From Nemania diffusa (Eukaryota; Ascomycota; Sordariomycetes; Xylariales; Xylariaceae): DNA of 64,000 bases. Below are positions 14,231 through 27,740 of this stretch, one piece after another. The notes beneath the pieces are model-generated. The model was not told where the DNA came from. It saw only the letters and a list, made by a program, of their open reading frames with translations, and made no database searches. How positions within the stretch are numbered: position 1 is the first letter of the stretch; the number at the start of each line of letters is the position of its first letter. The DNA lies in NCBI GenBank assembly GCA_038501195.1, contig JBBPUQ010000009.1, positions 868,001-932,000 of the forward strand, read 5' to 3'. Both the position numbers and the translations under genes were made by a program.

Positions 14231-16185
14231 AATTATATTATATATAAAATTTTATATTTTATATAATAAATTAAATATAATTTTTTATTAATAATATAAT
14301 TTAATTTATATATAATAAAATTTAATTATTTTATTTATTATATTAATTATAATATTATAATTTTATTTTAAAAAAATAAAATAAATATTTTATATAATAA
14401 TATAAACTTTTTTTTTATTTATATAATTTAATTAATATTAATTTTTATATTATTTTATATTATTTTAATTTTTTAATTTTAAAATAAGCTTTAAAAATAA
14501 AAAAAATAATTAATTAATTAATTAATTTAGTTATATTTTTTTAAAATTTTTATAATTATTTATAATAATATTTTTTATTTATAAAATTTTAAATATATAA
14601 TAAAATAATATATATATTTATTTAATATTAAATATAACTTTTAATTAATTAATATTAAAAAATAAATATTATTATATTAATTTATTATATAATTATATTT
14701 TATAATAATAATATTAATAAAAATATTATATTTGAAATATTAAAGTTAATTTATTTATATAAAACTTTTTTTTTAATAAATAATATTTTAATTATATTAA
14801 TTATTTAAATAAAAATTATTTATTGCTAATATTTAATTTTAAATATATATATATATATATTAATATTTAATAAAAATATATAAAATTTATTAAAAATTAA
14901 ATTGTTTTATTTTTAATTTTAAAATTTAAATTATTATAAAATATATTATTATATAAAAAATTTATATTATTTTTATAATTTAATATAAATTTATTATAAT
15001 TTTTATATAATAAAGTTTTTTATTTTAAAATATTATATATAATAATTTATTTTATATTTATTATTATTTCTTTTATTAATTTTATTATATAATTATTATA
15101 ATTTTAAAAAAAAAGTTTATTTAAAATGATAATTATATAATTATTTTAAATATTTAATATTATATTATTTAATAATAAAATAAATATTTATTATATAATA
15201 ATAATTTATTTATAAATTAAACAATAAAACTATATATATAAAGTTTTAATTAATTAAAACAAATTTAAATTTAAATATATTAAAATATATTAATATAATT
15301 ATTATATACAATAATATTATTTATAATAATTAAATTTTAATATATATTATATAAATTATAATTTAATAATTATAATTTTTATTATTTTAAATATTATTTT
15401 TTTTTAAATTATTTTGTTTTATTTATAAATGAAAAATTATAATTTAATAAATTTAATATTTATTATAATTAATTATTATATAAAAATAATTATAAAAAAT
15501 TATATAAAATTTATTTTATTTATATATTAAATTAATAAAATTTAAATAATATTGTTTATTTTTTTAAATATTAAAAATATTATATAATATTATTTTTTAA
15601 TAGTTTTAAATTAATAATAAAATAAAATAAATATTTTAATTTTAATATATATTATATTATATAATTTATTATTATAACTTTTATAAATATAATAAATTAA
15701 TTTATTTTAATTAAATTATTATAAATTATTTAATATAAATATAATAATATAATATTAAATAATTTATTTATATAATTAAAAGTTTTAATATATTTATTAA
15801 TATTAATATTAAAATTATTTATATAAATATATTATTATTATTATTATTATTATTATATTATATAGCTTTATATATTTTAAATTTTTTATTATTTATAACT
15901 ATTATATTAAAAATATATTTAAATAAATTATTTATTTTTAACTTTTAATTATATATATTTTTTATAATATTATATAAAATATAAAAATATAAAAATATAA
16001 AAATATAAAAATATAAAAATATAAAAATATAAAAATATAAAAATATAAAAATATAAAAAGTTTTTAATTTAATAATAATTAAATTTTTTTTATTTAATTA
16101 ATAATTTTTATTTTTTTTTAATAACTATAAAATATAATTTATTTTTTATATAAAAAATAAAAAGTTTAATATAAAAGCTATTTTA
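14231..16185. other. AT-only sequence with microsatellites
   Basis: There are no genes or recognisable RNAs. An (ATT)n run lies at about 15,832-15,856 and an 8-bp tandem repeat at about 15,971-16,059; the rest is unstructured to the eye. Confidence 0.7.
15971..16059. repeat. 8-bp tandem repeat (ATAAAAAT)n
   Basis: About eleven head-to-tail copies of ATAAAAAT run without a visible interruption. Perfect repetition inside heavily mutated surroundings suggests a slippage-generated array younger than the mutation that created the AT background. Confidence 0.9.
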
Positions 16186-16365
16186 TAATTATATATATAT
16201 ATAAATTTAAAATAATTTATAAATATATATATTAAAACAAAATTTAATTAAAAAAATTATATATTAATAATTTATATATATATATATAATTTATAAACTT
16301 TATAAAATTTAATAATTTTTATATTTTTTATTTATTTAATTATTTAATAAAACTTTTATTTATAT
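16186..16365 (-). repeat. inverted, partly deleted copy of LTR-like repeat 1
   Basis: Read on the - strand this stretch follows the landmarks of repeat 1, including the TTATTAAATAATTAAATAA run (as its complement near 16,332-16,352) and the AATTTATAAA word. A central part of the repeat is missing. A further short match (AAATTTAAAATAATTTATAAA) lies near 16,880. It may be a solo or truncated LTR in opposite orientation to element 1. Confidence 0.5.
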
Positions 16366-17384
16366 ATATAATTTAATTTTTATTTATTATATTAATTATA
16401 TTAAATAAAAGATTATATTATTATTTATTATAATATATAATAAAAACTTTTTTATTTTTTTTATTTTTTATTAATAAGTTATTTTATTATATAAATTTAA
16501 AAACAATATTATAATTTATAAATTCTATTAATAAATAATATATTAAATTAATATTAGCTATTAAATAGTTTAAAATAATTTTTTTATAATAATATAACAT
16601 TTAATAAAATATTAATAAATTAATAAAACTAACTATATAGTTAATATTAATTATATAAATATATTTATATATAAGTTTTATTAATTTATATTTTTATTTT
16701 TTATATAAAACTATTTTATTAATATTTAATTATTTTATATTAAATTTTTAATTATTAAAATATTAAATAAATATTTTTATAAAACTTTAATTTTTTTAAA
16801 CTTTTTTTAAATAAATTTTATTAATAATAAAATAAAATTAAATAATTTTAATATTTTATTTATTAATAAAATTATATATATATAAATTTAAAATAATTTA
16901 TAAACTTTATAAATATTTATTAAACGTTTTATTTTTATATAATAATTTTAATTTTAATATTTATTATTTTTTTATTATTTTTATATTATTTAATTAATTT
17001 TTATATATAAAATTATATTTATTATATAAAGTTTTTAAATTATTATTTTAAATTTATTTAATTAATATTTTTTTATTCTATTTTTAAATTTAATATATAA
17101 TAATATTTTAAATAATATATTTTAATTATATTAAAATAAGTTTTATAAAAATATTTTTATATAAAAGCTATTAAAATTAATAAAATATTATTATTTATAT
17201 ATTTTATATATATAATAAAAAATTAACAATAAACTATTTTATAATTAAATATAATAATATTTTTAAATTAATAACTATAATAAAATAAATTATTATATAA
17301 ATATAATATTTAATATAATTTAAAATTATATTAATATTAATAATATTAATATATATATATATTTAAATTAAATTTATATATAAA

Positions 17385-18440
17385 TATATAAAGTTATTTT
17401 AAAATTAATTAATAATTATAATATATAATTATAAATAAATAAATTAAAAAAAAAATATAAAAAGATTATATTTAAAAATAACTTTTATGTTTTATTTTTT
17501 AATTATTTATATAAAAAAAATAATTATTTAAATTAATTAATTAATTAAAAATAGTTTAAAATTATTATAATAAATATAAAAATATAAATAAAATAAATTT
17601 AAAATTATAAATTTATATATTAAAATATAATTAAAAATTTAAAATAAAAATAATTAATTTAAAATAATAAAATATTATTATTATTTTTAATATATTTTAT
17701 ATAATATATATAAAATTATATATAAATAAAATTAAAAATGTAATAATTAATAATTTATATAAATATTTATAATAAAATTTAATAATAATTATTATTAATT
17801 TTATATTTAAATAAATATAATTATTATTATTAAATATTAAAAAATATTTAAAAATAAATTTATAAATTTTATTAAAAAATCAAATAATAATAAATTTATA
17901 TAAATAATTTTAATATTTATAATAATTAATATATTTAAATTTATAATTATATAAATAAAATAATTATTATTATAATTAATTAAATTAAAATTTATAATAT
18001 TAATAAATATTATTATATTTAAAATATATATATAAATAAAATTTTAAAAAAGATTTATATATTTAAATTTTTTATAATATTTTTTTAAAATAATTTAAAT
18101 TATTATATTTATTTAAATATTATAAATCTTTTCAAATTATAATAATATATTATAAAATTAATATTATATAATATTGTTTTTTTATATTTAAAAATTAAAT
18201 AATATAATTTTATTTAAATTATATTAATTTAATATATATATAAAATAAAGTTTATAAAAGATTTAATAATTATTTTAATATAATAATTAAATATATAATT
18301 AAAATTAAAACTTTTAATTTAAATTTAAATATTAAATAATTTATTTTAATATAATTTAATTTAATTTAATTTAATTTTATATTTTTTAAAAAAAATTATA
18401 TAATTATTTATTTTTAAAAATTATAATATATAAAATAATT
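17385..18440 (+). mobile_element. second copy of the element 1 internal region, degraded
   Basis: From AATTAATTAATAATTATAA near 17,405, through AAAAATAACTTTT near 17,473, to AATAATTATTTTAATATAATAA near 18,268, the order of landmark words matches element 1 from about 1,925 to 3,300 in the same orientation. Some stretches are deleted relative to element 1. No matching LTR is visible just upstream, so this is a truncated or LTR-diverged relative. No coding potential remains. Confidence 0.45.
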
Positions 18441-18464
18441 TATATTAAAATATTTATTTTTTAA

Positions 18465-18628
18465 TAAAAGTTAATAATATTTAATAAAATTTTTATTTAT
18501 TAATTTATATATATATAATTTATTTTTTTTAATATTAAAAATAACTAAAAGTTAATAATATTTAATAAAATTTTTATTTATTAATTTATATATATATATA
18601 ATTTATTTTTTTTTAATATTAAAAATAT
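18465..18628. repeat. 81-bp tandem duplication, nearly identical
   Basis: A unit beginning AAAAGTTAATAATATTTAAT and ending near TAATATTAAAAATA occurs at 18,465 and again at 18,547. The copies differ by only a TA insertion and an extra T. They are far more alike than the other repeats in this block. Confidence 0.85.
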
Positions 18629-20635
18629 AAACTTTTAATTATTTATTATAATAATATTTTATTTATATTTAAAACTATTTTAAAATATTTTAATTATATA
18701 AAATATATTATATAATTTAATTATTTTATTAATTAATTTATAATTAATATTTTATTTATTTAAAAAAAAATAATTATATTATATATTTATAATAAAATAA
18801 TTTATAATAATTGTTATTATATATAATTAAATATATAAAATAATATTTTTTTTTTATTTTTTATAACTTTATTTTTTATTATTATATTTAAAATATATTA
18901 TTTTAAATTTTAAATTTTATATATTAAATAAAATTTTATTTTATTTTATATATAAATATATATATATTAAAAAAACTTTTAATTATTTTTTATTTAATAG
19001 TTTTTTTATTATTTAATTAAAACTAAATATTATAATTTATTAATAATTATATTTTTTTAATAAAATAATAATAAAATAAATATAATTATAAATATATAAT
19101 ATTAAATATAAACTTATATTTATTTTAATAATTTATTATTAATATTATATTAAATTAAAAAATAATTATTTAATAATAAATTTAATTTAAAAAATTAATT
19201 TAATTTTATAATATTATAAACTTTATAAATTTATATATATTTATTAATATAAAAAAATTAAAATTTTATATAATAATAATTAATTAAATAAAAATTATTA
19301 AAATTATTATATTTTATATTATTTTTAATAAATATATTAATATTTTTAATTAAATTTATTATAATAATTTCAAAAATTTAAATAATAATATATATTTATA
19401 TATAAAAATATAATTGAAATTAATTTAATTTTAATTAATAATAGTTAAATTTTATGAATATATTAAATATATTATTTAAATTAATATAACTAATAATATA
19501 ATTTATAATAATTTTTTAAATATTATATTAAATATTATATTAAATTTTTAAATTAATAATTATTTTTTTTATTAGTTTAATAAATTGTTATTAATAAATA
19601 TTAATATATTAAAAAATTAAATATAAATTAAAAATATTAATTTTAAATTTTATTAAATATATTTAATATATTTTAATATTAAATTTATTATAGTTTTAAT
19701 TAAAATTTTTTTTAATTATTTTTAAAAAGTTTTAAATTATTAATATATAAATTTTTATTTAATAATTTATTAAATATATAATAATAAATTATAATATATA
19801 AAATATAGTTTTATTTTTAATTTTTATTTTAAATTAAATTTAATTAATTATAAAAGTTATTATTTTATAATATATAAAGTTTTAAAATTAAAACTTTATT
19901 ATAAAATATATATAATAAAATTATAATAAAATATAAAAATAATTTTTTATTTTATATAAATATATTAAATATAAATATATATATTTATTAATAATAAAAT
20001 TTAAAATAATTATTTATTTTTTTATTTATATTATAATATTAAAGATTTTTAAAAAATTTAATATAATTTAAATAATAAAATAATATTTTATATAAATAAA
20101 AATAAATTTATATAATATATTAACAAAATTTAAAACTTTAATAATAATTAAATTTTATTTATATTTATATTATAAAATATAAATTAATTATATATTTATT
20201 TTAATATTATATAAAAAATATTATATTAAAATAAATATAATTATATTTAAATATTATATTAAATAATTAAAATTAATTATTATTATTTATTATATTTAAA
20301 ATATATTAAAATTTATTTATTTATTTTAAATAAAATATTAATATAAATTTTATAATAAATATTTTATATAATAAAATATAATTAATTAAAACATTATAAA
20401 AAAATTATAATTTATATAAAATTTTAATTAATAATATTTTATTATATATATATTAAATTATATTATAAATAAATAATATTATTAATATATTATATAAAAA
20501 AACTTTAAATATATTAAAATTTATAATATATATAAATAAATTAAAATAAATTATAAATTATATTATAAATATAATTATAAATTTTTTAAAAAGTTTAATT
20601 TATAAATAAGTTTTTATATTTTAAATTAAAATTAT
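18629..20635. other. AT-only sequence without genes
   Basis: No coding frame or RNA gene is visible. A stretch near 20,140-20,230 resembles element 1 near 4,265-4,350 (shared word ATAAAATATAAATTAATTATA), suggesting further degraded element sequence. Confidence 0.6.
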
Positions 20636-20821
20636 TTTAATTTAATTTAATTTAATTTAATTTAATTTAATTTAATTTAATTTAATTTAATTTAATTTAA
20701 TTTAATTTAATTTAATTTAATTTAATTTAATTTAATTTAATTTAATTTAATTTAATTTAATTTAATTTAATTTAATTTAATTTAATTTAATTTAATTTAA
20801 TTTAATTTAATTTAATTTAAT
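20636..20821. repeat. perfect pentanucleotide satellite (TTTAA)37
   Basis: Thirty-seven consecutive TTTAA units run without a single substitution. The array passes into TTTTA units, back to TTTAA, and then into the 10-bp TTTATTTTAA pattern that dominates downstream. Confidence 0.95.
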
Positions 20822-23800
20822 TTTATTTTATTTTATTTAATTTAATTTAATTTAATTTAATTTAATTTAATTTATTTTAATTTATTTTAATTTATTTTAA
20901 TTATTATAGTTATTATAATTTTTATAATTGTTTTAATTTATTTTATTTATTTTAATTATTTTAATTTATTTTAATTATTTTAATTTATTTTTATTTATTT
21001 TTATTTATTTTAATTTATTTTATTTTGTATATTATAATTATTATAATTAATATAAATATTATATTTATTTTAATTTATTTTAATTTATTTTAATTATTAT
21101 AGTTATTATAATTATAATAATTGTTTTAATTTATTTTATTTATTTTAATTATTTTAATTTATTTTATTTTATATATTATAATTATAATAATTAATATAAT
21201 TATTATATTTATTTTAATTTATTTTTATTTATTTTTATTTATTTTTATTTATTTTTATTTATTTTAATTTATTTTATTTTATATATTATAGTTATTATAA
21301 TTAATATAATTATTATATTTATTTTTATTTATTTTTATTTATTTTAATTTATTTTATTTTATATATTATAATTATAATAATTTATTTAATTAATTTATTT
21401 TATTTAAATTAATATAATTATTTTATTTATTTTTATTTATTTTTATTTATTTTAATTTATTTTAATTTATATATTATAATTATTATAATTTATTTAATTA
21501 ATTTATTTTATTTTAATTAATATAATTATTATATTTATTTTAATTTATTTTAATTTATTTTAATTTATTTTAATTATTATAGTTATTATAATTATTATAA
21601 TTGTTTTAATTTATTTTATTTATTTTAATTATTTTAATTTATTTTAATTATTTTAATTTATTTTTATTTATTTTTATTTATTTTAATTTATTTTATTTTA
21701 TATATTATAATTATTATAATTAATATAATTATTATATTTATTTTAATTTAATTTAATTTATGTTTATTTATTTTTGTTTATTTAAATTTATATTAAGTAT
21801 TTTAATTTTTATATTTATTAAATTTTTATTTATTTTAATATATTTTAGTTATTTTAATTTGTTTTATTTATTTTATATATTATAGTTATTATAATTAATA
21901 TAATTAATATATTTATTTTTATTTATTTTAATTTATTTTTATTTATTTTTATTTCTTTTAATTTATTTTATTTTATATATTATAATTATTATAATTTATT
22001 CAATTAATTTATTTTATTTTAATTAATATAATTATTATATTTATTTTTATTTATTTTTATTTATTTTTATTTATTTTTATTTATTTTAATTTATTTTAAT
22101 TATTATAGTTATTATAATTATTATAATTGTTTTAATTTATTTTATTTATTTTAATTATTTTAATTTATTTTAATTATTTTAATTTATTTTATTTTATATA
22201 TTATAATTATTATAATTAATATAATTAATTTATTTTATTTTAATTAATATAATTATTATATTTATTTTAATTTATTTTAATTTTTTTTTATTTATTTTTA
22301 TTTATTTTATTTTATATATTATAGTTATTATAATTAATATAATTAATTTATTTTATTTTAATTAATATAATTATTATATTTAGTTTTATTTATTTTAATT
22401 TATTTTATTTTAATTAATATAATTATTATATTTATTTTTATTTATTTTTATTTATTTTAATTTATTTTATTTTATTTTATTTTATTTTATTTTATATATT
22501 ATAATTATTATAATTTATTTAATTAATTTATTTTATTTTAATTAATATAATTATTATATTTATTTTTATTTATTTCTATTTATTTTAATTTATTTTAATT
22601 TATTTTAATTTATTTTAATTATTATAGTTATTATAATTATTATAATTGTTTTAATTTATTTTATTTATTTTAATTATTTTAATTTATTTTTATTTATTTT
22701 TATTTATTTTAATTTATTTTATTTTATATATTATAATTGTTATAATTAATATAATTATTATATTTATTTTAATTTATTTTAATTTATTTTTATTTATTTT
22801 AATTTATTTTATTTTATATATTATAGTTATTATAATTTATTTATTTAATTTATTTTAATTTATTTTATTTATTTTAATTATTATAGTTATAATAATTATT
22901 ATAATTATTTTAATTTATTTTAATTATTTTAATTTATTTTAATTTATTTTAATTATTATAGTTTTTATAATTATTATAATTGTTTTTATTTAGTTTATTT
23001 TTTATATTTATTATTATTATTTATAATTATTTTAATTTATTTTATTTATTATAATTATTATAATTTTTATTATTATTTTAATTTATTTGAATTTATTTTT
23101 ATTATTTTAATAATTATAATTATTTTTATATATATTGTTTATTATATTTATTTTAATTATTTTAATTATTATTATTATTTTTAATTATTTTATTATATTT
23201 TAATTATTTTTTTTTTTTTTTTAATTATTATAATAATTATTATTATTTTAGTTTGTTTTATTTATTTTTAATTATTTTAATGTATTTTAATTTATTTTAA
23301 TTATTATTGTTATTATATTTATTATAATTATTTTAATTTATTTTAATTATTAAATTTATTATAATTATTATTATTATTTTAATTATTATAATTATTATAA
23401 TTATTTTTATTTATTTTATTTTTTATAGTTATTATAATTATTTTTATTTTATTTTATTTATTTTAAATTATTTCAATTTTTATATTTATTTTAATTATTA
23501 TAGTTATTATAGTTATTATTATTATTTTAATTATTTTAATATATTTTAATTTATTTTAATTATTATTGTTATTATATTTATTATAATTATTTTAATTTAT
23601 TATAATTATTATTATTATTTTAATTTATTTTAATTATTATAATTATTTTAATTATTATAATTATTATAATTATTTTTATTTATTTTATTTTTTATAGTTA
23701 TTATAATTATTTTTATTTTATTTTATTTATTTTAAATTATTTTAATTTTTATATTTATTTTAATTATTATAGTTATTATAATTATTATTATTATTTTAAT

Positions 23801-23860
23801 TATTTTAATTATTTTAATTTATTTTAATTTATTTTAATTTATTTTAGTTATTTATTTATT
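20822..23860. repeat. TTTATTTTAA-type satellite with larger repeat units
   Basis: This is about 3 kb of variants of TTTATTTTAA/TTTATTTTTA. A longer landmark, ATTATAGTTATTATAATT, mostly followed by TTGTTTTAATTTATTTTA, begins at about 20,903, 21,096, 21,576, 22,102, 22,621, 22,880, 23,497 and 23,766, so units of about 480-526 bp repeat in the middle. The + strand is strongly T over A and I count only about four C residues, so the two strands differ sharply in composition. No coding frame exists. Confidence 0.85.
23278..23785. repeat. tandem duplication of about 250 bp inside the satellite
   Basis: The segment at about 23,278-23,512 (TAATGTATTTTAATTTATTT onwards) is repeated at about 23,536-23,785 with the same order of words, including TTTTTTATAGTTATTATAATT and TTTATTTTAAATTATTT. 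The second copy has a short insertion near its middle. Confidence 0.75.
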
Positions 23861-26800
23861 ATAACTAATAGTATTATAATTTAAATTTATATTTTTAAAC
23901 AATGTTTTATTTATTATTATTTTGATTTATTTTTTCTAGCTTGCTTTTATATATATTGTTTTGTGCTGTTTATTTTTTGAAATATTCAAATCTTTTTTCT
24001 GATCGTAGGTGTAAAAACAGCTTTAGTTTTTTATTATTTGCTTTATATTTATGTAAATACTGCTACAAATAATAATATTTGCTTAATAACAGCTTTTTGT
24101 AATTTAATCAGTTTGTATTAAACTAAAAACATTTAATTATATACTAGTTGTATATTTGCAATATATTTGTAAGTAAATATTTCTAATACTGTTTTGTTGC
24201 TATTTAAATAAGCTAATATAATACATTTTATTGTGATTTGTTATATTTAATATAGCAGTTAATTGTTTAAGTTAGATTTAGTTAATAATATAACACTTAA
24301 AGTTTGCTTGTATAAATATGTTAGCAATTTTTTTGTTTTTGAATAGTATACGTATTTTAGTTATTTTTAAAACTGTTTAGTTTATATTAAAGCAGAAGCA
24401 TATAAATATATATTAATACAATTTAATTAAATTGGTTAGTTTTATTTTATGATTTTTTGCTTTTAAGTTTTTGGAAATAGTTTTATGTTTATTTAATTAG
24501 TTTGAAAACAACTAGTTAAATATATTTTTAAATAATATACCTGCTAAAATATCCTATGTTTTTTATATAGTTAGTTTTATCAAAACTTAATCTGTTGGTT
24601 TTTTGTACTTTTTTTATAAAACTAGCAGTTATTAAACTAAAGTAGTTATAATTTAAGCAAAAGTGCTTTATTTTCAGCGTTTTTTTTAAAAGTCGATCAA
24701 GCTTGATTTAGCTAACTTAAATTGTATACTAGTTTACTTTGCTTGTTTTAATGCAGTTTTAGCAAGCGTATGTTACTACTGCTTGTTAAAAACTAATAAT
24801 GCGCTATTGCAGTTAGCACTGTTTTATATTTTCGATCCGAGCGTATTATTATTAACAAAAAACCTGTTTGCTAAATATAATATATATATTAAGCAAGTAT
24901 TATAATTTCTGTTATAGCTATTGCTCTGATATAAAACTAAACAATATAGCGCAAATATGTATTAATTGCGCTATATATTTTAAAACTTCAATGTTGCAGC
25001 TTACAATATTTATTAATATACTATATATAGTTTAAACTTAGTATTGTTTAGCTAATGCAATTGCTTTTAATTGTTTATAGTTGCTTTGTTAATATTTGAA
25101 AGTAATATTTTCTAAACGTTTTAAATATAATATTGCAAAAAAAGTCAATTGCTGCTGTTTTTTATATATACTAATATAAGTTATATTGCAATAAATGTAG
25201 TATTATATAAAAAAATAACAACTGTTTGTTAAAAAACTCGCGAAACTGTATTTGCAAATATATAGTTTGGTTTAGTGTTTTTTGTTAATATATTTTTAGC
25301 TTATATCGATATTGTTTAAGCCTGCTTTAGCTAATTTAAAAGCGTTGCTTTTTAAGCTTTTTTAAAATTTTTGTATTATTTAGTTTAAGTTTAAAATAAC
25401 AGTATTAAATTGCTTTATTAAAGCTTTTAGTTTAAATTGTTTGCTTTTGTTTAAGTGCTATACTTTATACTTAAAACTAATAATATAAAGTTATTTGTTT
25501 TATATTAATATTATATGTTTACAATAAAAACTAACAGATTTTATATATAAATATACCGTTATAATATTGTAAAATAATTACATTTTTATAAAAATTAAAG
25601 TTTTTTAACACTAGATTTTTTATTTTAAGTTAATATAAGTTTAAACTGCTTAAATTTTTCAGTATATATAAAAAATCGGTTTAATTAATATATTAAGTTT
25701 TATATATATAATAAAGCTTAGTATTTTATTATAATATTATATAATATAATGTTATTATATAAATATTTTTTATTTTCTGTTTGCTTATTTTTTATTTACG
25801 ATGCTATTATTTATATATATTGCTTTTTACGAAGCAATTTAACTGAAGTTTTGTTATAAATAGCTTGCTTAAATATAAACTGCTAATTTTTTAACTTTTT
25901 AGTAAATGCTTAACTAAAGATTTTTTTTGTAAATTTTTTAAAAGATTTTTAAGCTTTTTTTACAATTGCCTGCTTTTTTTTTTTTAAGTTAACATAAATT
26001 AATAATTGTTTTTTTATGTTTAATTAACTAAAGTTATAATTTATTAATATAAAGCAAACAGTTATAACTAGTACTTAAATAAAAGTAATTAGTACAAACG
26101 CTATTAAACTTGTTGCTGCTAGAAATAATATATTTATTATTTGAGCTAAAAGATTTACTATATATATATTGTGCATATGCTTTCTCTGTTATATTTTTAG
26201 TAAACAAGTAATATGTAATAACAGTATAATATTTTTGAGTATTTTTTTTATATTTAACTTTTTAGTATTTTTGGTTTAATATAATAACTTTAAAATTATA
26301 ATAGTATACAAATGTTTGTAACAAATTATATTAGCTTAATATAATATAAAATATACCAAAAGATCATATAAAAGTTGTATTTAAAAAGCAGCGGATTTAG
26401 TTGTATATATATTAGCAAAGCTTTTTAATAATAAAAAAAGTTTGTTTTTTGACGTTATTAGCTAATATATATATAATAAGCAAAATAAACAAAAATACAT
26501 CGCTAACTTTAAAGTTTAAAAATAATCGAAAAAACATAATAATAACTAAAGCAAAAAATTAACAATATATAAATAATAAAGAAAAAATAAGCAAAATAAA
26601 ACATAACAAAAACATATAAAAAAAGATTTTTACAAAACACAAAAAAATCGAAAAGTATAAAAAGCGAAAACAAATAGCTTAAATACTAACAAATTAATAA
26701 ACAAAAAATTGTACTAATTAACTAATGTTTAAATTAATCGCATATTTTAACGTTGTTTTATATACTTTTATACTTTTATAAACTTTAATAATGTTATATT

Positions 26801-27190
26801 ATCAACTATATATTTAATTAAGTTTGATTTTAATAAACTGCTTATATATTTTATATAATATAATCAAAATTACTGCAATTTTATATAATAAAAAAAAAAC
26901 AATATATTAAAAATTAAAAAATAAAACATACTATTTAATAATATTATTTCCGCTTTAATTAACTATGTTTTAATTTTTTAAATATTTTGTTATATAATAT
27001 ATCAATAAAACAATCGAAGTATTATATAGTAATGCTGCTGCAGTTGCAGTATAAATAATATATTTATGTAAATTTATATTTTTGTTAATAATATAGATTT
27101 ATTTTTAAAAGTTTTAATTGAAAAATATATTAACTGGATTTTTTAGCTTTAATAAAAATATATATATTGTTTAATTAAATTATATTTATA
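23861..27190. other. intermediate-composition AT-rich zone without genes
   Basis: G and C reappear, mostly in GCT/AGC, GCA/TGC and CTG words, while TpA stays abundant and CpG is scarce. Stops interrupt every frame, so any former gene or element is unreadable. This looks like RIP-mutated sequence that was less completely converted, or started richer in GC, than the block to its left. I recognise no promoter, tRNA or rRNA here. Confidence 0.6.
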
Positions 27191-27740
27191 CTATTTAAAA
27201 CATTTTTAAGTTTTTAAAACTGTTAGCAATCAAAAGTAATATTTTTAAAAATATTAAAACAATATTTATTAATATAACATACTGTAACTACTATAAAATA
27301 TATTTATTAATAAGTTAAAATAAACTTATATAATACAAAAAAACCTTAAGTTTTTTAAAAAGTTAGCTGTTAAAGTTAATACTGCTAAAAATATAAAAAC
27401 AATATTTATTAGTATAAAATATTGTTGCTGCTATTTAATATATTTACTAGTAAGTTAAAATATACTTATATAGTATAAAATTAGCTAAAATAGCTAAAAA
27501 CATCTGCAGTTAAAGTTAATATTGCTGAAAATATAAAAACAATATTTATTAGCATAAAATATAGTTATAACTAGCAAATATATTTATTAGCAAGTTAAAA
27601 ACTGCTTATACAATTTAAAACAAACTAAAATATTTAAAAACATTTGCAGTTGTTTTTAATATTATTAAAAATATAAAAATAAGATTTATTTATATAAGAT
27701 TATATAGCAACTATAACAATTATAGCAAATAAAGTAAAAT
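27190..27740. repeat. four tandem units with an exact 140-bp period
   Basis: The landmark AATATTTATT (AAGATTTATT in the last unit) starts at 27,261, 27,401, 27,541 and 27,681, exactly 140 bp apart. Each unit also carries ATAAAAAC just before it, a TATATTTATTA/TATATTTACTA word about 45 bp after it in the first three units, and an AAGTTAAAATA word. Units differ at many sites, mostly C/T and G/A. A more diverged copy may precede the array near 27,005-27,066. Confidence 0.8.

Noticed and set aside
1..23860. Mitochondrial DNA or mitochondrial insertion
   Set aside because: No mitochondrial gene, tRNA or long frame under any code is visible, and base loss follows the RIP pattern with repeats.
20636..23860. 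CRISPR array or telomere
   Set aside because: Repeats are contiguous with no unique spacers, and the units are not TTAGGG-like.
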